From Thermothelomyces thermophilus ATCC 42464 (lineage: Eukaryota; Ascomycota; Sordariomycetes; Sordariales; Chaetomiaceae), in the NCBI RefSeq assembly GCF_000226095.1, contig NC_016473.1, forward strand, positions 1,054,001-1,118,000: 64,000 bases of DNA. Reading direction: 5' to 3'. The translations under genes and the position numbers were made by a program. The first letter of the stretch is position 1. Each line of letters begins with the position of its first letter. This document shows positions 11,669-23,041 of the stretch, piece after piece. Below the pieces are notes generated by a model, which was not told the origin of the DNA, ran no database searches, and saw nothing but the letters and a program-made list of their open reading frames with translations.

Positions 11669-14000
11669 AGAGAGGAAAAAAAGGAGTAACTTACGTCATC
11701 AACCCCGGCCCGTATCCCACGCTCGCCTCCATGCCGCGGATGAGGCGGATGACCTCCTCGACGTGGCCGCTGCCCGCCAGGGCGCCGCAGTAGGCCCAGA
11801 AGACGTCCGGGGGCACCTCGAGGTCCATGCGCTGGATCTTTTGCCAGATCGTCCTGGCGGTGCGGTCGCCGTAGGGCAGCAGCTCGCAGGCCCAGAAGAC
11901 GATGGCGAGGCTGGCGTACGAGGGGCCCTCGGCCGAGTTGGTGATGTCGCGCCAGAAGTCGATGGCGACGTCGGGCTCGCCGGCGGCGGCGTAGGCGATC
12001 ATGAGGGCGTTGTACAGGCGCGTGTCCATCTGGATGGTCGTGTCCATCTTGAGCATGTTGTGCACCATGCGGAGCGACTCGCCCGCGCCCTCCTCGCCGC
12101 CCTCGACCCCGCCGTTCTCGGGGCACCGGCCGAGCCCCTCGAGGCAGCGGACGTACATGTCGGCCGTCGGCCGCTGCGCCGGGTTGCTCTGCGACCGCAT
12201 GTGCCCAAACACGTAGCAGGCCATGTCGGGCCGCCGGCGGGCGAAGAAGCCGTCCATCAGGAGCACGCGCTCCTCGGGCTCCGTCTCCGGGAAGAACTGC
12301 CGCAGGAGCGAGTAGCAGTCCCACGCGCGCGCCGTGCTGACCCGCCGGTCCAGGCAGTACTCGACAAAGGCGCGCCGCACCTGGGCGCGCTCCTCGAGGC
12401 TGTACGAGACGGTGTGCAGCGAGAGCGTGTCGATCACCTCGTACTGGTTGTCGCTGCGCAGGAACACCATGCACAGCGCCACCACCGTCTCGGGTTCGAG
12501 CGTCGCCTGGCGCTGCTCGAGGTCGGCCGTGATGTCGAGGATGCGCCCGACGTCCGGCTCCGGTACGGAGCAGAGGGCGCGGAGGTACTTGTTGAGGACC
12601 GGCAGGTCCTCGTCCTGCTTGACGGCGACCTCGCCCCGGAGGAGCTTGTCGTAGATGGCCTGGACGCCGCTGAAGTCCTTGGCGTCGAGCCGGTAGTCCA
12701 TCTGGAGGATGTAGGTGGACGCCCGGGGGCGGATCTTGAGCTCGGCCCCGAGCGAGACGAACCGCTCGGCGAGGTAGGGGTTCTGCTTCTCGATGGCGGC
12801 CGTGATGAGCGCGTCGATGGTCGCCGCGTCCGGTTTCGGGCTCTCCTTGCCCTCCTTGCCTGCCTGTGCCGACGACATGACGTCGATCATCTGCTTGATG
12901 TCCTCGACGCCCTTGTCCATGACCAGGACGGCCCACTGGAAGATGACGTCCCACCACTCCTTCTGGGGGTTGGAGTTGATCAGTTGCTCAAAGACGGGCT
13001 GCAGCCACTGCTGCTGCCCGTTCCGCAGCGCAAACCTCACCACCTCCATGTACGACTTTGGGCTGCGCGCCCAGTTGGCGTGGACGGGCTTCTCGAACCA
13101 GTATTTCGTCTCCTCGATCCTGTCCCGCGTGGCGTAGAAGGTCGTCATGATCTCGTGGATCGGCGGCATGTACTCAACCTTGGCCGCCTCGGCCTTCTTC
13201 CACTCGGCCAGCAGCTCCTCCTCGCGGCCTTCCTTGGCCAGACCGCGCAGCACGAGCGTCCAGAAGACGCGTACCCGAGGGACCAGCTTCCTCTCGGCCA
13301 GGGTGTCCTTGAGCTCGGCCAGCCTCTGGGCGGCCTCGAGCGAGCCGCCGTACTGCGTGAGCGCCGTGAAGAACAGCTCCAGGTCGCCCGTGTCCTTGCC
13401 GCCGACGGCCTCCCTGATGACGTCCTCGTCGATGCCGAGCTCGCGCATCTTCTGTATCCTCCGCTCGATCTCTCCGTACAGCAGCTTCGCGAGGTCGAGA
13501 TGGTGCTCGGTCGTGCCCTTGGGAGGCTTCATGGCCGTGACCCACAGGGCGGCGCGCAGATCGGCAAAGCTGAGATCGTCGCCCTGGCCCTCCTCGTCCT
13601 CCGGGCCGGTCTCGACGAGGTGGAGGAGGAGCCGGTAGGCGAGGAAGGCCTGTGTCGAGTTCAGGGACCGGAGGTGGTTCTTGCGCTTGTGCTGGATGAA
13701 CTGCCTCCAGCCCTTGAGGAGCTCCTCCCGCTCGGGTGGTCGCGCATTCTCGGTCTCGAGGCTCCGGTAGTGCAGCAGCACGTCGTAGCCGGGCTCGATC
13801 TCGGGCTCCTTGAGCATTCGAGGGGGCTTCTGGAAGATGCCGAAGAAGGTCCTGCGCGGCTGCCGACGGGCCAGCAGCGGGAACGGGGTGGCGCGTGACG
13901 AGACGGCGAGGCAGCGGCCGGGCGGGGAGGGGCATGGCCGCAGCAAGCCGCGGCTGGCTAGCAGTCGGAGGTACACATTGCGCGTCAACTGCGACCGCAT
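11399..14000 (-). CDS. cia84: Mitochondrial helical-repeat protein, likely complex I intermediate-associated protein 84 (CIA84)
   Basis: A large protein with a mitochondrial-type N-terminus (MRSQLTRNVYLRLLASRGLL, basic and amphipathic) followed by FFGIFQKPPR, which I associate with the fungal CIA84 family. Two exons: 14000-11695 and 11564-11399, joined by a GTAAGT donor and a GGTAG acceptor, giving 823 aa. The body consists of repeated helical pairs resembling pentatricopeptide repeats; for example residues near 640-750 (MYVRCLEGLG, LYNALMIAYAAAGEPDVAID). In Neurospora, CIA84 assists assembly of the membrane arm of complex I in the mitochondrion. The 130 bp intron carries a run of 35 A on the plus strand. 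The PPR-like mitochondrial nature is fairly sure; the exact CIA84 name is from memory of the family and less sure. It is divergent from FTA4. Confidence 0.7.
11631..11665. repeat. Homopolymer of 35 A (poly-T in the sense of the gene) within an intron
   Basis: An uninterrupted run of A on the plus strand within the single intron of the CIA84-like gene. In the sense of that gene it is a poly-T tract between donor and acceptor. Its length may be inexact in an assembly. Confidence 0.85.
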
Positions 14001-14529
14001 CGTTGGAAGAATCGAGTTAGGCAGAGCCAGTCCTGCATGGTCAGCCGAGGTCGGGCATTAGGTATTAGGTATTTCCCATGGGCAATCCGGGCTTCTCTCG
14101 TACCTGCGCATGTTGGGAGGCGTCCAATTGCCGTGCAATGGCGCAGTGGAGCGGCTCTCTGATGCGGCAATGTTCGACCTTGAGGCCGGAGCTTTTGCAG
14201 GCGATGAATGACCTCAATTTGTGAGAGCTGGGCTGTGGGGCTCCAATTGGAGTACTAGTACGGAATCCAAGACTACGAAGTTACCTCCGTGATTCCTTCG
14301 TTCCTTGACCTGCCTTGGCGAACTGTGGAGTACCCGCGGTGACCCCGAAACGCTTGCAAAGGAAGACCCTAACCCCAACATCAACTGCACCTTCAGTCTT
14401 GAGTTACATAGTATAATCCGTACTTGCTCTTATTAACGAGCAACGTTCACAACATCGGGGGTTCATTCCCAAGAAGAATTCATCGCCTTCATCACGCCTG
14501 AAAACCCACCAAACCCTCCTCCCCCCAAA
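14001..14529. promoter_or_regulatory. Divergent promoter region, CIA84-like gene and FTA4
   Basis: 529 bp between two start codons on opposite strands. Nothing coding is visible. The part before FTA4 (14460-14529) is C/A-rich, as is usual for fungal 5' leaders. Confidence 0.45.
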
Positions 14530-15617
14530 ATGGCACCAACCCCACCCACCGTTCTCTCACTCAAACAATCCTTCCTCACCACCCAAACACGCCTCCTCTC
14601 ACAACCCCTCGCCCCAACCCGCGCCTGGCTCTCGAGCAACAGCAACAGCAACAACAACAACAATGATGATGATGATGATGAGCCCCCGCTCCCCGAGAAG
14701 GCCATCGACGACGCCCTCTTCAAGCTCAACCACCGGCTGCAGCAGCACGCCCGGCGGGTCTACCCCCCGCAGGCCACGCGCCACGTCGCGGAGCAGATCG
14801 ACCAGCTGTACTGGAACGCGGCGGCGCAGGCGACTGACGGCGCGCGCGGGGGGGACGCGGATTCGGATGCGGACGGGGAAGGGGAAGGGGTGAGGCCGGG
14901 TGCTGATTTAGGTATGCACATTTCTCTCTTTGATTCTACCATATATAATTTCTCTTCTCCCTTTTTTTTAACTTTTTTTACCTTTTCTATCCCTCTCCAC
15001 ACAATGATCCCGATTGTAGATCCACGGTCGAAGTCATGAACAGAGAGAAAAGGGGAAAAAAATGATAAAGAAGAACTTTCAAGCTGACAAGGCGCGTCCA
15101 AGCCAACCCCGACGTGATCGCTACGCTTCCCTTAGAGTGGGAAGAGGATGGGTCTACCTCCCAGCAGCAACCCCTCGAAGCGAAGCGCTATGCCGAGCTG
15201 GTGGGGGAGCTGCGCGCGCTGGCGGAGCGGAAGCAGCAGGCGGTCGCGCGAGTGGCGCGGCTGAGGCGAATCCGAGCCCTGCTGGAGCCTTTCTCACCCA
15301 GCAGCCGCAGTGGCGGCGACGGCAGTGGTGGTGGTGATGATGATGATGGTGGTGATAGCGGCGGCGGTGGCGGAACCCTTGACGCCGTGCAGGAGAACCT
15401 CATCACCCGCAACGGGGAGATCGAGGCGGAACTGAGCCGGATGCGGATGCTGCTTGCCAGAGTGGGCGGAAGGGTTGGGCAGCTCAAGGAGCAGGGTCGA
15501 CAAGCGAGGGAGTCGAGCGCGGGGAGCTTGTTTTCAGACCGCGGGGAAGGCGTGGGGGATGTGGATGTGGAAATGGAGGAACAGAGAAAGGTCGGGCTGT
15601 TGTTGGAGAGGTTCTAG
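14530..15617 (+). CDS. fta4: Kinetochore Sim4 complex subunit Fta4
   Basis: A subunit of the inner kinetochore Sim4/CCAN complex (CENP-U/Ame1-related branch), in the nucleus at centromeres. Preferred model: exon 1 14530-14889 with a GTGAGG donor, exon 2 15084-15617 with a TTTCAAG acceptor, both phase 0, 297 aa. Family features are LKQSFLTTQTRLLSQPLAPT at the N-terminus, LPEKAIDDALFKLNHRLQQH and RVYPPQATRHVAEQIDQLYW in exon 1, and LLEPF, VQENLITRNGEIEAELSRMR and LLARVGG in exon 2, which is coiled-coil-like. Asn and Asp runs near residues 36-50 and a Gly/Asp-rich loop in exon 2 are low-complexity inserts. A second donor, GTATGC at 14912, would not keep phase with this acceptor. Confidence 0.82.
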
Positions 15618-16290
15618 GGTTTCTCCCGGCGTTGAAGGAATTGTTCTTGAGGGATCATGCTAGGCGTTTGGGCGTCAACGGGAAGGGAGGGATTCGGAAA
15701 AAAGATCATCTTGCAGTGATACCCAGGTACTGGAACGAAACAAGTGCAGATAATAAGTTTCTCATCTAGTCAGATTTAAACCCAGGGATCTGAGTTGGGT
15801 GTCCGGTCTAAGCACAGTATCCCCGCCTTCCTGTCGTTCATCCGATCATGACCTCGTGGGGTAAGGTTGTGGAGGAAGATGAAAGGTATGAAAGAGGAAG
15901 GTATGGTAGGCACCCAAGGTATGAATGGACTGTACTGTACAGTACATAGGTACCTTTTCCGGGAGCTCTTGTGGTGAACTTCCTCCAGAACTCATCCGCC
16001 TTCTTCTGCGGCGGCGGCGGAGCCTGCGTCTGTTCCAGAATGCTCCTGGTGAGCGCGTCGCCCACCGTGGGGTCGTCGCGCCGCCAGCGGCGCCGGACTT
16101 GGACGTGGTGATCTCAAAGTCACCCCAAGTCAACAAGTTATCTCTGTTGTGTTGTTGACTGGGGGGGAGGGGGAAGGATCAGCCACACACATATACTAAG
16201 TAGTATGGATTTTGGGGACCGTGTCAGGCATGAAGAGGAGAGCCGACTGTAGACTTGGGTGTGACCGAAGCACGGCTCGCACTCATATTT

Positions 16291-16315
16291 ACATATATGT
16301 ATGTACATACATACA
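16291..16315. repeat. Palindromic TATG/CATA tetranucleotide island
   Basis: A short self-complementary stretch built from ATGT and ACAT units around a central GTAC. Similar islands occur at 20692-20725 and 25960-26035. Confidence 0.7.
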
Positions 16316-16630
16316 CTAACTAGTAAGGGCCGTACCTTGGTTCCCGACAGCTTCGCGAAGCTGGGAATCCGGAAATTTGGGGGCCGGAAACTTCGGTGGC
16401 CTGCTGTGGAAGCCTTCCTATTTGCCGTCTTCCGATTACAAGCGGACTGGCCATGCTGGCTCCCGTTTGGGTGGAGAGATAAAGTAGCGAAGATAAACTA
16501 CCTTACCTCCTTAGGTTGTGCACCATTCCATCTTCCGCAGTATGACCGACCTAACGTGTACGCATATGCAATGTTGCATTGGCTACCTGGTAGGGCTGAA
16601 GGCGGCGGCTGTCGAAGGGACTCAGCGCCT

Positions 16631-16687
16631 ACTGTACTGTACTATGTATGTATGTATGTGCAGTATGTATGTACGTACATACGTACA
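16631..16687. repeat. Palindromic GTAC/TATG island
   Basis: Repeated GTAT units followed by GTACGTACATACGTAC, forming an imperfect hairpin-capable sequence. It is of the same type as the islands at 16291 and 20692. Confidence 0.7.
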
Positions 16688-16754
16688 ATATACTTATTGC
16701 AGTGCGCAAGGGCTCGGCAGCATCTTAACGGTTGCCATTTTCGTTCTAGGCGAT

Positions 16755-16769
16755 GGGGGGGGGGGGGGG
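16755..16769 (+). repeat. Run of 15 G
   Basis: A homopolymer in intergenic DNA between FTA4 and the ArfGAP gene. Confidence 0.85.
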
Positions 16770-16989
16770 TTGCGAAAAGTCGGGTTCATGCTCTGTCGCC
16801 ATGCTGCTTGTTGAAACCCCCGGGGCACACTTCACATAACCAGCATACAGAGTTTACAGCCATCAGTTGTTATCTATATACAGAGAATCCATACCCAGAG
16901 AACCTTCCCAGAGTTTACAAATGCATCAGCAGTTTCCATGCTCACTGACCTGACCAACACTTCCCCACCTCCGAAACTATCCTTCCCAG

Positions 16990-19203
16990 TCAACGCGTGT
17001 CCCTCGCGCTTAGACTAGCAAATGCATCCGGACTATGCCGTCCATTGGACCACTCCAGGCCCTGCGCCATCATGCTGTCCCGGCTGACATTATGCTTGGG
17101 CGTCGATTCCATGAGCCGTCCTGGTTGTGAGGTGGCAGCACTGGCAAACGGGTTCTTGCTCATTGCCGCCGAGCTAACCGGTGTCGCTTGCTGCGGTTGT
17201 TGTTGAGCTTGTGCCGGTGGTGGAGTTTGCTGCTGCTGCTGCTGCTGCTGCTGTGGGAACGATTGAGGCGGGAAAGGCGAGTTCGCCGTCTGTGCTGGCG
17301 TAGCTTGCCCTGCATTCTGGTTCTGGAGTGAGTTCTGGGTCGGTGCTAGTTGAGGGTAATTGTACAGAGCCAAGATCGAGGCCTTGTCTGGCCGCGGCGG
17401 CTGCTGTTGTGGCTGCTGCTGCATGTAGCCCGTCATTTGAGGGGCCAGGCCCATATGCTGCGGGTTCTGCATTTGCATTTGCGCCGGGAACTGCTGCGCG
17501 GGAGGCGTCAGCTGGTTGAGGAACGGATTGGTCGTCTGCGGTTGTGCTGGCTGCACTGATTGAGCGTAGAAGTTTTGTTGCGTTTGCTCGGGTATCTGTG
17601 AGAGAGTGGGCGATTGTATCCTCGTTGGCGACCGCGTGAAGGGGTTGCTGCCAAAGTTGCCGCCGAACGGGCTCGTGTTGACTGACAACGGCTGTTGTTG
17701 GGGCTGTGTCTGCGTCGGGAAGAAGGGGTTATGACTGGGCATTACCGGCTGTGTCTGCTGGGGGTACGTTTGACTACCGCTGGTCGCCATGCCGGAGTAA
17801 CCCTGTGTTGTGGCAGACAGGGGAGCCGTCAGCGGCCCGCTCGTCGGCCACTGGTACAGCATCTGGGCGTTCTGTTGCTGTGCCAGACCGCCAGTGTGGT
17901 TTGGGAACAGAGGCTGGCTCGGTGGCGCCAGCGACATATTCTGGAAGGCCAGGTCTAACGCCGACGGAGCTTGCAGCGGCGCCCCGAACGGGTTCGTCGA
18001 CAGGTATGGATTCTTGGTCTGCAGCGTGCCCGTCGACTGCGTCGAGAGCGGCTGTGGTGGGGGTGGGGCGTCGAGCGCATCGAACGGGTTCGTGCTCGCC
18101 GGGCTAACCGGTCGGGTCCGATTCGCTTCCGTGTTCGCACCGGGCGTTAAACTTCGAGTCACGGGCGTCGTGGCAGCCCTGGCGGGCGTCAAGAGTGCCG
18201 GCGTCCTCCCGCTCCCTTCACCCAACCGCACCAGAGCCTCTATCGCCTTTTCTAGGTTCCCGTTCACTCCCTTCAGCACCATCGAGTTCTTCTGATCGTC
18301 CGTGAAACCCATGTCTCGAAGCTTGGCCAGCTTCTGAGCCGTGTCGTCCCCGTCAGCCCGATCGCGCTCGACACTCAGACCAAAGACCCCCGACGACTTA
18401 TTCCGGAGCGGCGGCCGAGCCTCCGGCTCTCGGGGGCTATTCGGCTCACTGCCGCTCCCCTTCTTCGACTTCGACCCCAAGGGAAAGATCGATGAGGCGG
18501 ACCGCATGTTGAACCGGCTTGGTGTCTTCGGGGGAAGGGGAGGTGGGGTCTCTTCCGGCTCGTCTCCGGGCCGCCTCTTGCCGGCCGATAGGCTGCGAGA
18601 AACGTATTTCTGACGAATGAATCGCTCCATTGCGCTGTCGGCCTCGTCTGCGTCAACCGGAACGGGCGGCTTCTTGTTGTCGGGGTTGTAGAGTTTATTA
18701 GACACGACGTTGCCGACCTTCCGCATATTCTGGACCGAGAGTCAGCCGGGCGCAGGGTTGACTCGGGGAAGCTGCTCTGCACTGTACATACATCAACCTG
18801 CTCGCTGGTCCAGCTATCCATACTCAGCGACTTCACCTTGGACACGTGAGTGCCCAACTTGCGGTGGATAGAGGCGCATCGCATGCACAGGAAGATGCCC
18901 AACTGCAGTCTCGCATATCAGCGTCAGCACATCGTCGTCGGCCGCGTGAAGGTGACCAATCTCGCAGCTCGCAACTCCAACGGGGAGGCTCAGAGGGATT
19001 GCATACACTCCATGATGCCCAACCTGACGACGAGACTCGGTTAGCACACGGCCGGCTTGCAGAGGGATCGTGAGGGCCAAGTATGTACCAGGATTCCGCG
19101 CCTGACAATCGGCGCAAAGGTTGTTGCCGGGAACATTGTGAAGAAGTTCTTGCAGGCTTTTCTCGTTGCGCGCCTGCTGGCGCTTGCTCAGGGCCGAGGA
19201 CAT
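16990..19203 (-). CDS. ArfGAP and UBA domain protein (Gts1/Ucp3-like)
   Basis: A GTPase-activating protein for Arf-family GTPases, expected in vesicle traffic or endocytosis. Four exons: 19203-19089, 19023-19007 (17 nt), 18902-18792, 18729-16990, giving 660 aa. The ArfGAP domain is residues about 10-125. Its zinc finger is C30-x2-C33-x16-C50-x2-C53 and the arginine finger is R58 in SIHRKLGTH. The micro-exon supplies most of GWASWS inside the finger. A UBA domain lies around residues 213-251 (LRDMGFTDDQ...NLEKAIEAL). The remaining C-terminal half is Gln/Pro-rich with several NPF tripeptides (for example TNPF, KNPF), which bind EH domains, and a Q10-type run. The domain order matches fungal Gts1/Ucp3 proteins. 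The domain assignment is secure; the gene symbol is left open. Confidence 0.9.
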
Positions 19204-20691
19204 GGTATCACACAGCGTCGCCTGAGCTGTCTTGTCCTCCCGTGCTCGAGTTGAATGATAACGCCCGACAAAGTTCAACAAGTCGCTTTGTGTGATGGCC
19301 GGTCGGAGGCTAGTGTAGGGGCGGAACCACTCACTACACTACCTAACCCAAAGGCGTCCCGCCAGGGTCCGGGGTTCGGTATTCGACCGGGGTCGCGTGC
19401 TGGGTGCAAGCTCGTTACTAATAAGGAAGAACTATGGATACTTGTATGTACGAGTATGTACGCAGTACAGAGTATGGACGGTATCAATAAAATGGCGCCT
19501 TCCGAAGCCAGTCGCCACGAGGTTACCGCTTGGCAAGTGTGCGATCTTGATGATCTCACGGCGTTCCGAGGAAGAAGCAAAAGCAACAAAAGCTGCGAAG
19601 ACAATAGAAACGGTGTTACTTTGCCGGGTTATCTGTCGAGTTGAGGAGCTGGGCAGATCAATCCGAGAAGCGAGCAAACTGACCCAACCAGCTTCCTCAA
19701 CCCCCACCCACCTCGCTGGCTGTTCCTTCCGCCCAATCTGTTCCTCCTGAAGACCTGCAGTAGGGCAGTCCGGGCGCGGCTAGCGCACTCATTCTTGGCA
19801 CTAACTATTCTAGACTAGTGGTGCGGCTGCTGTGGGGTACAGCTCTCTGGAGCCAACAAACTGATGCCCGAAGAAGCAGGCACCTTGATGCAAGGAAGCT
19901 GCATGTTTTGGAGCAACTGAAGAGTAGCGATGGATAACCCCCCCCCCAATGTGATGGCGAAACACACAATGAATGAACCATAGTTCTCAAGTGTCGAGCC
20001 TGATCTGGGCTCGGTGTTTGGGACATATCTGACGCACCCAGTATGTCGGACCCACCATTCTAGAACAAATGACAGAAGCCGCTATGACCAGTGCCGAAGT
20101 GCGCACTAGCAATTACATAGTACACACTTGGGTAGGTTTTCATTGTACATACGGATTATTGTATTGCAGTGTGTTCGCAGTGGGTCACTGTGCACTGTGG
20201 GCTTAAATTGAAGCACATAGTGCGGGGGGGAAAGGGGGGCCAATGACCCGCCTCGAGACTCCTAAGGCCTGGCCAACCCGTTATAAACGGTTAATCGCTA
20301 CCACGCACATCAATTCATATATGCACTCATACCGCGGGAAACTCCAACGCTTTGTTAGTAGTTGGGTCTTCGACGTGGGGCCGTTCCGGGCCTGGAATTC
20401 GAGAAGGACTCGACGACCACGAACACAAGGGAACGAACGTCCGGGACAAGCAGGAGAGTCACTGAGGCTGAGCAAACGACTATCGGAACGGAAGGTTTTG
20501 TCTTCCTAGTGAAACTAGATGGATGATGATATTTTCGCTCGGCTAGAACTTGGCTGCGACTTGAACCACTCAAGAGGACTTGTTGATGATACCTCTCCGA
20601 ACATGAAACATACCTCAAAACTCTCTCCCCTCGCGCTGGCCCCTTCTTACTGTGCGGGTCAGGCACGCACCCAAGTCAGTGTAGTGTACGA

Positions 20692-20725
20692 AGTATGTAT
20701 GTACATACATATATACCTGGTAGGC
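20692..20725. repeat. Palindromic TATGTACATA island
   Basis: GTATGTAT followed by GTACATACATATATA: a hairpin-capable run of alternating ATGT and ACAT units in intergenic DNA. Confidence 0.65.
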
Positions 20726-20944
20726 ATCCGGGGCCGCAGGCCGCCGTAGCCTCCACTGGACAGGGCGAAGGTGCACCCTACCCTGCTCATGCTGTTCCCT
20801 CTTGCCTATCACTTGTGAACGTTTGTATGATCTCTGGGCCACGAAAATTCCGAATGGATGAACATACCTGGGATACGGTGTGACATTATCGGCCAGATCC
20901 CACAAACCGCACCCGGTTTAGGGCTGCGCGCCCTGGTTTAGGGA

Positions 20945-20967
20945 ATACTAGTACTAGTACTAGTACG
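20945..20967. repeat. Tandem ACTAGT palindromic hexamers
   Basis: About 3.5 copies of the self-complementary hexamer ACTAGT in tandem, in intergenic DNA. Confidence 0.75.
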
Positions 20968-21631
20968 GGAGCTCGTGGAAAGGCCCCGATGGTGTTTTGT
21001 ACATAGATAGGTAGGTACCTTACTCAATATACGCCTTTTATTTATGTCTACGCAATATCGACAAACTGCAAGACCCCTGACAGCAAATCTTCGGGGTAAA
21101 AAAAAACATCCAGACTTTATCATCAATCGTTGTCCCCTCCGGCAATCCCTACACCCACCCTATCACCCTGAATTCCCCGAGCCCATTTTTGTTTCACTCA
21201 CACACACCGTTATCGTCCCCCCTCACCACTACCTGTCTGCTTGTCTACCTGCCATGTCGCCCATCAAGCACCCCAGTGACGCTGATCAGTCCTCACCCCC
21301 CCCCCCAAAAAAAAAAAAAAAAAAAGAAAGACGGGTTGCCTTCCCTTCGTTCCCCTTCCTCCCCACCTGGCAACGAGCCAGCCCATGTCCAGTCCTTGAT
21401 AGCCCACTTCCACCCCCAGCCGCATGCAAAAGGGCGAATAATTTGCCGAAACTCGTGCGTCTAGCCCTTTGAGACCATTTCTTTGAACCGTGTCCACCTT
21501 TTCCCACAACACAACACACATACCCCGGGTAGGGGAACGCACGTGTGTAAAAGTAAACACGAGTGAAGATGATCATCTGACCACACCCCACCCTGACCAC
21601 GATCAGGCCCTCGTGCTCTCGCCTTAACCGA

Positions 21632-22090
21632 CTAACCCCCCCCCCCCGCCCGCGGGAAGGGGGTTTGGGGGGGGGGGGGGGAGGAGGAATCGGTGGGAGC
21701 AACGACGGCGGTTTCGACCCGGCCGTGTGCAACGCATCGACATGATACCATCCTGTAGCTCCTGACGCCGGCCGCGCCTGGCTTCGGGGGCGGCAGCAGG
21801 TATGTCGGGCCCCACCCAGCCCCGTCCTCCTCCTCCTCTTCCTCCTTTCCCTCGTCGTTGTCGTTTTCGTCGTCCGCCGTGAGGATCGAGAGCTTCGTCA
21901 CCACGTTCGAACCGGCCAGGGGAGGTGAGGCAGCGGTGGGTGGTGGAGAGGGGGGCAAGTACGGGCCAACCTTTTTGCTGCCCGACATGAAACGGGAACG
22001 GGTCGGAAAAGGGACGACGAGCGAGGAGGGGATGCTGGTGTCGGATAGGGTGTGCCAGGTTTTGACTTCTTCGACCACGAGCTCCTAGGG
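21632..22090 (-). CDS. Possible exon of an unrecognised gene
   Basis: A minus-strand frame of about 150 codons with consistent G/C at third positions, reading VEEVKTWHTLSDTSIPSSLV at its start and containing an acidic run and Pro-rich stretches. It has no ATG; a stop sits directly upstream and a CCTAG|GAG acceptor at about 22090 could open it. The frame ends in homopolymer C/G tracts. I do not recognise a family, and no upstream exon could be defined. It may be a chance frame in GC-rich DNA. Confidence 0.18.
21636..21681. repeat. Adjacent C12 and G15 homopolymers
   Basis: A run of 12 C (21636-21647), a short GC-rich spacer, then a run of 15 G (21667-21681). The two can pair as a hairpin, and the G run can form G-quadruplex structures. 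Confidence 0.8.
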
Positions 22091-22291
22091 TGGCCCGGAT
22101 TGGAGGAGCTGGTCGGGGGGGAGATTGGGCCAGAAAGCCGGGGTGGCTTGTTAAGGACGGGGTGAGTCTCACTACTTGGCTGGTGGCGGTGGGACAGCGG
22201 TCGACGGTGACGATGGCGGGTGTCCAAGGCCGGAGGCGGGAGGTTAGGTACACATGACATCGACACGAAGCTTTCCGCAGCAGCAAGAGCG

Positions 22292-22993
22292 CTAAGCGGC
22301 TTCCGGCTTCCGGCCCCAGACCACGTACAACTTATGGTATGCGTGCACGTCGCGGTCGAACAAGCTTTTCCGTACGTCTACCAGGGAGAGCTGGGTGAAA
22401 ACAAGCGACAGTCAATGAGTCGGTCCGCACAACTCTGTCATGGCCCGGCCCGGTCAGGCAGCATTGAATCGGCTCCACTTACCTCGATCTCTTCGACCGT
22501 CTTGCCCATGAACCGGCAGAACATGCCCAGGCTGAAGGCGCTCAACCCTTCGAGCAGGTTCCGCTGCCACATCATGCCGAGCTGCTTGAGGCGCGCCTCC
22601 CTGGGCCAGCCGTTGATGGGAATCTTGAAGACGGCCTCGTGAACGTCGACGAAGCCGACCTCGCACATCCAGTCCTTGATGTCAGGGCCGGCATTGAGAT
22701 CTCGGTTGGCGAGCCGACCGGCGACTTGGAACTCCCTGGTCCACCGTAGCCAACCCCAGTCGTCCGGTAGTGTGTCGTCATCGCAGTAGACCATAGAAGG
22801 GATCTCTTGACACTCGAGCCAGCCGCCGGGTTGGAGATGGTCGAAGGCACGCTGGATGATTTGCGTCTTCATGTCGGACCAGCAGCCGGTGGTCAGGCGG
22901 GTGTGGATGAAGTCGAACAAGTTCGGGTAGTCCCTGATTTTTTTTTTTGCGCCGTTAGAACTCTGCCTGGCTCTTCCTTTTCTTTTTTTTCTC

Positions 22994-23041
<48 letters not shown>

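Larger units (their letters stand above)
15618..16989. other. Convergent intergenic region with palindromic TATGTACATA islands
   Basis: 1.37 kb between the FTA4 and ArfGAP stops. No frame resembles a known protein. It contains two GTAC/TATG-type repeat islands (16291-16315 and 16631-16687) and a run of 15 G (16755-16769). Confidence 0.5.
19204..22291. other. Long intergenic region left of the methyltransferase gene
   Basis: About 3.1 kb between the ArfGAP start codon and the methyltransferase stop. It contains short palindromic repeats (20692-20725; ACTAGT repeats at 20945-20967), paired C and G homopolymers (21636-21681) and one possible unassigned exon on the minus strand (21632-22090, listed separately). 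I see no tRNA or other RNA gene. Confidence 0.5.

Noticed and set aside
11625-13898. A 757-codon open frame on the plus strand opposite the CIA84-like gene
   Set aside because: It is the antisense shadow of a GC-rich gene; composition is Leu/Arg/Asp/Gly-rich with no family motifs, and it begins within the poly-A tract.
22997-23035. CT microsatellite taken as a possible regulatory (GAGA-type) site
   Set aside because: It lies inside an intron of the methyltransferase gene and no further evidence of regulation is visible.
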